64,000 bases of DNA from Gentiana macrophylla (lineage: Eukaryota > Streptophyta > Magnoliopsida > Gentianales > Gentianaceae): contig CM047815.1 in NCBI GenBank assembly GCA_026214975.1, positions 82,046,800 through 82,110,799 of the forward strand. Reading direction: 5' to 3'. A program made the translations under genes and the position numbers. Below are positions 58,044 through 64,000 of the stretch, piece by piece; within the stretch, counting starts at the first letter, position 1; every line of letters begins with the position of its first letter. The notes below the pieces were generated by a model. It worked only from the letters and a program-made list of their open reading frames with translations. It did no database searches and was not told where the DNA came from.

Positions 58044-59640
58044 CATGGTGACTACACGACAACAGTCGCTAATGGTAATGGTGCTAACAACGCATCAGAG
58101 TCTGATGCTAACCACCAGAATCAGCCGCAGCAGGAAAATGTCTCTCTCGACGCAACTCATCAGGGGCTAGTTGATCAACTCATGGCTTTGGATGAATCCG
58201 TGAAAGCCGCAGATTCTCAATGCCGTCCTGGCGAAGAGAGGATGAAGAAGATGGGGATAGGAAGGCTTGGAAGAAGAAGGCCCCTCAATGAAAATTCACA
58301 GGATGTGAATCACTCAAACGGAGACTCGTCCGGAAAAAATTCCCAAAGTCCAGAACCAGAAGAAGATGATCCTAACGATGGATCGTGGGAGCCGACGCCC
58401 CCCCCCCCCGCAGCGTAAGAATAGAAGAAAAGAAAATCGGTCGTCATCCTCAAACCTGCAAAGGCAATTGGTCGTCCCCCAGGCCATGGAAGCAGCTCGC
58501 GCCGAACTTGAGGCGATAGCCGGAAAAAAGTCAACGCTCCTAGCACTCGAGTCCCCTTTTTCCAAACAGATCGACAACTATCCGCGACCGGTATGATTCA
58601 AGATCCACTAAATTGGAACCCTATGGCGGAACTAAGGACCTCGGGACCACTGTTCCAATATCTCACATACATGAATCTCATTGTGCCACGAGGAGATGAA
58701 GTGCAAAGCATTCCCGTGCTACTCTTTGGTCGAGCTCGAGAATGGTTTAAGAAAATACCACCAAGGGCGATCTACGGCCCGACACATTGGGAAAGATGTT
58801 TTTAACGCGTTCATCAACTGCGAAGCCGTTCAAAAGAACGCTACTCATCCGTTCGCCTCAGCGAGAAAAAAAAAGCGAGCGACCTTTGCAATACCTTAAG
58901 CGGTTCGAGGGAAGAATCGGCGCAAGTTCGAGACGCCGGCGATCAAGTCGAATCGCATCCGCCGTGGCGAGGGCTACGTGAAGGCGGAGTTATATGCCAA
59001 GCTAAGCTAAAGGCTCCCCACCTCCATGGAAGAATGTGCGGAAGTGGCATTTAAGCAACTTGTCGGCGGAAGAAGCTAACCGAGTAAAGCGAGAAGTGGA
59101 GAAGTCCGATCCCAAAAGGACAAGTCGGTGACCCATCCGGCAACAAGAGAAAGTCATATGGAGATCGTGCAAGTGGTTCGGTCACGGACCGACCGAGAAG
59201 AGAAATGTCTTACGCCACTTGAAGCCCCTTGGAGAAAGGACGAGAACAAGTTTTGTACCTACCATCAAGACATTGGACATGAGTTGGATAACTCTGAGGA
59301 CTTCCATCGTGGCCATGAAGCGGCGATTGCGGAGGAAAGCTAGATGAGGTCGTGGATCGGCCCGATATGGCGAACGTCGAGGGCAATGAGACTATCGGCG
59401 GAGAGAGAAGCTATGGTCGTGATCGTGGCCGATGTGGCGAGCCCAGAGAAGAAGAGAGCCTTCTCCCGACAAAGGTCGGTGGTGGACAATAACCCGATCA
59501 ACACTATCAACACCATTGTGGGAGGCCACGGCAGCGATCAGAGTTCGGCAACTCAAGTACCGAGTGGGTCTGGGCGAGACGACCATGGGAAGTCGAGTCC
59601 CTTTCAAGAAGTAGGATATGGGCGAAGGACCCTCTCCCTA
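58044..59640 (+). pseudogene. Gag of element F (frameshifted)
   Basis: The ATG at 58044 gives MVTTRQQS, in several frames. GLVDQLMALDESVKAA is at about 58168. The core remains as PRGDEVQSIPVLLFGRAREW at about 58690-58745, and LQYLKRFEGRIG. The knuckle-like KFCTYHQDIGHELDNSEDFH is at about 59252-59310, and INTINTIVGG at about 59500. The order agrees with A's gag. An 11-base C run at about 58398-58408 adds to the frame damage. Confidence 0.75.
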
Positions 59641-59652
59641 TGATCCCTAACA

Positions 59653-60111
59653 ATGAAGAATTTGGTCATTAAAAGTTTTGTAGTAAATAAGAATTTGGTT
59701 AAAAGAGTTTGCGTAACCTTTGGTAGTGCGGTTAACGTTCTATACTTTGCGGCACTTTTCAGGGCAATGGGTCTCGAGGAATCCGAGCTCACTCCGGTCT
59801 CGGCACCACTTGTTCGGATTTTCCGCCCCCGATTCATCCACTTTGGAATGGTTCGACTTGCAACGACATTCGGCAAGGAATCATCAGGAAGGACTCTCAT
59901 GGTAAATTATGTCGTGGTCAAATCTTCATCAGCGTACAACATCATCTTGGGAAGGCCCGCCCTAATCGATCTGCGAGCCATAATCTCCCCAGCACACATC
60001 AGTCTGAAGTTCCCGACCGCCAGAGGGTCGGTTGAAATTAAAGGAGACTTGGAGATCGCCCGAAGTTGCTATGCAGCTACCATCAACGGCAAAGGAATCA
60101 CTTTTGCCTAA
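59653..60111 (+). pseudogene. Protease of element F, end of its coding region
   Basis: An intact-looking frame with VCVTFGSAVNVLYFAALFRA where A has CIDNGSAVNILYYS; the catalytic Asp-Asn-Gly has become Thr-Phe-Gly, so the enzyme would be inactive. YNIILGRPALIDLRAIIS follows and it ends with CYAATINGKGITFA at 60111. In A the pol polyprotein continues past the matching point, so this is a true early end in F. Confidence 0.8.
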
Positions 60112-60200
60112 TATGTTCGGCAAGTCTTTGTTGGTTATCGTTTTTTACAAACTATCTTTACTTCCTGCATTTTAATTACTGCTCGTACTTTTTTAACATT

Positions 60201-61686
60201 TGAGGGGATTTTTGTCTCGGATTTTATCAACGGAAAACAAACAAGTAATAAATTATAAATCCGGTATACCCCAAGTGCAGGGATCGTAGTATAGCAACTA
60301 ATACCGGGTCGATCTCAGAGGGAATCGACGTTATCTAGTTCATTAATTTTCCTAAGATTGATACCATTATTATTAAAACCTAGAATAACAAAACGAAAAG
60401 TAAACTGGACAGAGGATTGTCAGTCCAAAGCCAGGAAAGATCGTTGCGAAAAATAAATCTAAACTACAAACTAAGAAAATAAATAAAACTATTAAAACCA
60501 TGACAATGACTATGGTGATTCAACAAAGAACAAGCAATGATCCACCGTCCGCAACCCACAGCTTTCTTTCTAAGGTTATCTTATGATGATTTAATTAAAC
60601 TTGTGATCCACCTAACAAAGGTATGAATTCCCAATCTCTTAGGTAATTAGTCTATCAATCTTTTATCTTTCGATCTTAAAGATTAACACTTTCAATTCGA
60701 GAGGTGTAAGATTTATTCAATCTAGCGACCTAGATATTCAACCTAATCAACTCTCGTTACTTATAGGTTAAAGATCCAATCTTTCCTATGGTGATCTAGG
60801 TTTACACGGCTCTCGTCACATAGTAAACATCAATAGCAAAACATCTCTCGATATAAATTTGCATAACACATAATCATAGAAAAGAAACAACTTTAATTAA
60901 AACTCACAAAATCATCCAAAGGAGAAATAAAAGCAGCTGCAGAAAAGTTTCACATGCTTGCCCCAAGTTTGATCGACTTCCGACCATCCTCATGATCCGG
61001 AAGGAGAATGAAACAAAATAAATAAAACAACTAATCTAACCCTCGGTCGACCAAGCACCAAGGCTTGGCGACCGAGCACAACTCGGCTTGAGAATTTAGG
61101 GTTTCTTAATTTGTTGTAATGTGTGTATGATGATATTAGGGTTTGAAATAATGCGGCTATATATAGAAAAGTAAGTCGGTTTCGGCATGGCGGCGGACGG
61201 GCGCCCGTCCACTCTCATACGGGCGCCCGTCCGGTTGGTGTAAATTCTTGAGTCGGGCGAGTCTTCTCAAGCGCCCGTTACATGTAAAATGAGGCGCTCG
61301 TCACCTGAAATCTTCAAAACTCGAATCAAATTTCTCTCATGGGCGCTCGTCCATATCTTTGACGTCCGTCCAGTGCATGGGTAGTGAGCGCTCGTTTGAT
61401 TCTTCAAATCTTCATTCCAATCCTCAACTTGCATCTTCCTCCTTCCATTAAATCTCCAATTATGACATGTTTATGCACCTACAAAACCACAAAGACATGC
61501 AAAGTGTAAAACCATAGATAATTACCAATAAAATCACGAAATTAGCTCAACTTTACACTTAAAGACTTTTAAAACCCATCTGCTCAATAATTCGATTAAA
61601 CCCTTAATTTCTATGCAAATAATACGAATATGGAGGAAATTATTACAAAATATAACGATATAAATCACATAAAATCACCCTAAACA
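60201..61686 (-). repeat. Probable solo LTR, Athila-like, minus strand
   Basis: On the minus strand it begins TGTTTAGGGTG and ends ATCCCCTCA, proper TG...CA termini. A TATA box (tctatatatagcc) is at about 61155-61167. Upstream of it lies a block of gggcgcccgtcc-like units (61199-61395). The U5-like part contains gatcgacccggtatt and ctgcacttggggtatacc, as in Athila LTRs. No internal region or mate is present. Flanks acatt and atttt agree only at three of five bases, so the boundaries are not proved. Confidence 0.5.
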
Positions 61687-62160
61687 ATTTTCTCTATGTT
61701 ATTTACTTTCTTTTCGTCAAGGTTGGATATTTATTTTACGATTAATCACGTCTTTGTGCGGTCTCAATGTGGCCCTTCTTGATTCTTATTTTGCACACTT
61801 TGTGAATTGCACAAACACTTATCTTCTTGTGATAAAAGCTTTATCGCGAGAAGTCGATCCGATCGGCCCGGCTCGCCTCGCTCTTAACGAAGTCGCGCTA
61901 GTCCAGCCCTACTCATCCTTAAACAATACACGTGAAAAGTCGATCGACGACTCGGATCGCCCGCTTCCAAGCGAAGTCATCACTGGCTGGCCGCTCGTCC
62001 TCAAAACTTCATATAAATAATTAATTCATAAGCCCAATCTAACGTAGTCGGATTACTCACAGGAATTGGGAGCAAAGTCACCTTAAATCGGCTAAGTTTA
62101 ATGCCCACTATGTGGTGATTAAGCCAGCACGCTTTGGATTGTCTTCATAACTTCTTTTGA
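61687..62160 (+). other. Element F 3' untranslated region
   Basis: GC-rich in its centre. Two diverged direct copies (about 61847-61912 and 61935-61985) share aagtcgatc and ggatcgcccg-like words. No ORF of recognisable family. Confidence 0.4.
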
Positions 62161-62975
62161 CTCAAGGCGATCGATCTAGATTGGCTCTCCGAGTCTAGAT
62201 CTTCTCACCCTTGTATTTTCTTTTAGTTTAGGCGATCGATCTAGATCGGCTCTCGAGTCCTAGATCTTTCTCGCTTTGTATTTTCTTTTAGTTTAGGCGA
62301 TCGATCAAGATCACTCTCTCGAGTCCTAGATCTTCTCGCCCCTGTATTTTTCTTTTAGTTTAGGCGATCGATCTAGATCGGCTCTCCGAGCCCTAGATCT
62401 CGCCCTTGTATTTTTCTTTAGGCGATCGATCTAGATCGGCTCTCCGAGTCCTAGATCTTCTCGCCCCTGTATTTTTCTTTTAGTTTTGGCGATCGATCTA
62501 GATCGGCTCTCCGAGCCCTAGATCTTCTCGCCCTTGTATTTTTCTTTGGGCGATCGATCACAGATCGGCTCTCGAGCTCTAGATCTTCTCTCGCCTTGTA
62601 TTTTCTTTTAGTCAAGGAGATCGATCTAGATCAACTCTCCGAGCTCTAGATCTTCCCGCCCTTGTATCTTTCTTTTAGCTTTGGCGATCGATCTAGATCG
62701 GCTCTCCGAGCCCTAGATCTTCTTGCCCTTGTATTTTCTTTAGGCGATCGATCTAGATCGGCTCTCTCGAAACCCCAGATCTTCTCGCCCTGTATTTTCT
62801 TTAGGCGATCGATCTAGATCGGCTCTCTGAGCCCTAGATCTTCTCGCCCTTGTATTTTCTTTAGCGATCGATCTAGATTGGCTCTCCGAGCCCTAGGTCA
62901 TCTCGCCCTTGCATTTCCTTTTAGTTTAGGCAATCGATCTAGATCGGCTCTCCGAGCCCTAGATCCGTCGCCCTT
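62160..62975 (+). repeat. Tandem repeat array in 3' UTR of element F
   Basis: About 13 copies of a unit of 50-75 bp. Each begins gcgatcgatctagatcgg, continues ctctccgagccctagatctt and ends tcgcccttgtattttctt, with an optional tttagttta extension. Length differs because the extension is present or absent. The core cgatctagatcg is a palindrome. It holds the same position as A's 76-bp array but is unrelated in sequence. Confidence 0.92.
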
Positions 62976-63321
62976 ATGATCATATCCTCAGACGATCGTT
63001 TCGGACTCGCTCTCCGGACTCTATACCCTCTCACTTTAGTAACTTCTCTAGTATGATATGAGACCGAACTCAAACTCTCGGTTACAACCCTGTCATTACA
63101 ATAAAACCAGAAAAATATGTCATTCACCATATAATGGTGAATAACATATTGGGGGCAGCACACATACCCATAACAAACAACCAAAACCAACACATCCATA
63201 CCCACAACTCAGAAATTATTCACAGAGATAAAATCAAAACAATTCTTCATTAATCAAAAATAAGTTGCGTAGTACATAAACTTCAAAAAATAAAAAACAA
63301 ACAAAAACAAACAAAAATAAA
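62976..63321 (+). other. Spacer with purine-tract-like motif
   Basis: Contains catattgggggcagcacac at about 63147-63164, like the motif at 8343-8362 in A. A-rich before the antisense ORF. No ORF. Confidence 0.4.
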
Positions 63322-64000
63322 CTAAGAGTCAGGAGCAGGACTCTTCTGATGAGGGGCCGACCCGGACGCTGCAGCCGGCTGATGGACATACTTATCCACT
63401 ATGTCCACCCCCGCTCGGAAGTCCTTGGCGCGCTCAGTGTAGGCCACATCCATCCCTGGCTTATAATAAGCCTTCTTAGGAAGGGCATCCAGAGCCAGCA
63501 CAGGGAACAGATCCCTCGCCTCATCCACCCCCAAGGTGTACCCATGATTGAGAATTGGAATCAGCAACACCTTGAGAGCCTCGGTGAAATCACCCGAAGC
63601 CTTATACTCCTGAACGGCTTGGCGCACCGAGCCGCAACGTTGGCCTCGGATCGGCCACTCTGCGCTTGAGGTCCCCGACCTCGGCTCCATTCCCTTCTTC
63701 TCCTCGGCCAACTCGCTCTCCACGGCCTTCAACTCTTTCTCCACGAGCACAGGCTAGGCTTGAGGTTTTTATCTCTGCATCCTTGGGGCGAATAGCTAGC
63801 CCTGAGCTCATCCATGGTCATTCGTAGCTCGGCAATTTTGTCCGATTGGGAAGCCAAGTCGGCTGAGGCTTTGCCCAACCTCTTGAAAAATTCTTGACCG
63901 ATTGTGCCACCCTGAACCAATATAGAACGTCAGGACCGTCAGAACTTAAACCGCTAGAAAGAAAGAAATAAGCAACACTTACCAGTTCTACTGTTTTGCA
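63322..64000 (-). pseudogene. Antisense extra ORF of element F, C-terminal part
   Basis: On the minus strand a frame from 63750 to 63322 reads VEKELKAVESELAEEKKGME, then QEYKASGDFTEALKVLLIP, and ends SAPHQKSPAPDS. A further piece, 63920-63729, contains FFKRLGKASADLASQSDKIA, so at least one frame change occurs. Coiled-coil-like composition and a Pro/Ser-rich C-terminus match the layout of A's antisense ORF at 8606. It runs off the window end, where the Transposase_28-like part should lie. Confidence 0.7.

Larger units (their letters stand above)
57229..64000 (+). mobile_element. Element F: non-autonomous Tat/Retand-like Gypsy element, right end outside window
   Basis: Like A, it has a 5' LTR followed by the identical primer site, gag, protease, 3' UTR tandem repeats, an internal purine tract and an antisense ORF. 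RT, both RNase H domains and integrase are absent between 60111 and 61687. The only large sequence there is a probable solo LTR. F therefore looks like a deletion derivative needing enzymes from an A-like partner. The 3' LTR lies beyond 64000. Confidence 0.75.

Noticed and set aside
60201..61686. A 5-bp target duplication for the solo LTR
   Set aside because: Flanks acatt and atttt match at only three of five bases, so I did not claim it.
62160..62975. CRISPR array
   Set aside because: Units are contiguous repeats without unique spacers in a plant retrotransposon 3' UTR.

Overview
This window is plant nuclear DNA made almost entirely of transposable elements. It is probably from a eudicot, although the sequence alone does not settle that. 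The evidence is Tat/Retand-type and Athila-type Gypsy elements, a SIRE-type Copia element, a CACTA element, Stowaway and hAT MITEs and a TRIM. No intact host gene, tRNA, rRNA or CRISPR array was seen. Host-like coding sequence is limited to a broken fragment at the left edge and exon-like pieces carried inside a CACTA transposon.

Layout. 1-1611: left flank with a gene fragment, two Stowaway-like MITEs and a scrap of RNase H. 1612-44931: a nested stack ordered by target-site duplications (TSDs). The outermost element, A, is a Tat/Retand Gypsy element with an antisense extra ORF (TSD catgc/cgtgc). Inside that antisense ORF sits B, a large Athila-type Gypsy element at 8973-42184 (TSD catgt). B's polymerase gene was then hit twice: by C, a minus-strand SIRE-like Copia element at 14943-28734 (TSD ataaa), and by D, a CACTA element at 29489-33717 (TSD atc). 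D carries fragments resembling a RAD6/UBC2-type ubiquitin-conjugating enzyme and an SR-protein RS domain. A itself lies in an older Gypsy RNase H.

44932-57228 is a mosaic of smaller pieces: RNase H remnants, a 349-bp TRIM, a 100-N assembly gap, a Copia RNase H/3' LTR junction, inverted LTR-related repeats, two non-autonomous hAT elements with perfect 8-bp TSDs, other MITEs and TA microsatellites. 57229-64000 is a second Tat/Retand-type element, F. It has gag and protease but no RT, RNase H or integrase, then a probable solo LTR, about 13 tandem repeats and an antisense extra ORF that runs off the window.

How the parts relate. A and F share a primer-binding sequence, tandem repeats in the 3' untranslated region, a purine-rich tract after those repeats and an antisense ORF; F looks like a non-autonomous relative. 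B has two consecutive extra ORFs after integrase, and the second is preceded by a copy of the LTR's own promoter module. C has a long extra ORF after RNase H ending in a coiled coil and an RGG box. So three retrotransposon lineages each carry extra non-enzymatic ORFs.

Quality warning. Paired LTRs differ mainly by short indels and substitutions at CAG/CTG/CCG-type (CHG) sites. This pattern suggests read or consensus error at methylated CHG sites, so many frameshifts noted here may not be biological and LTR dating would be unreliable.
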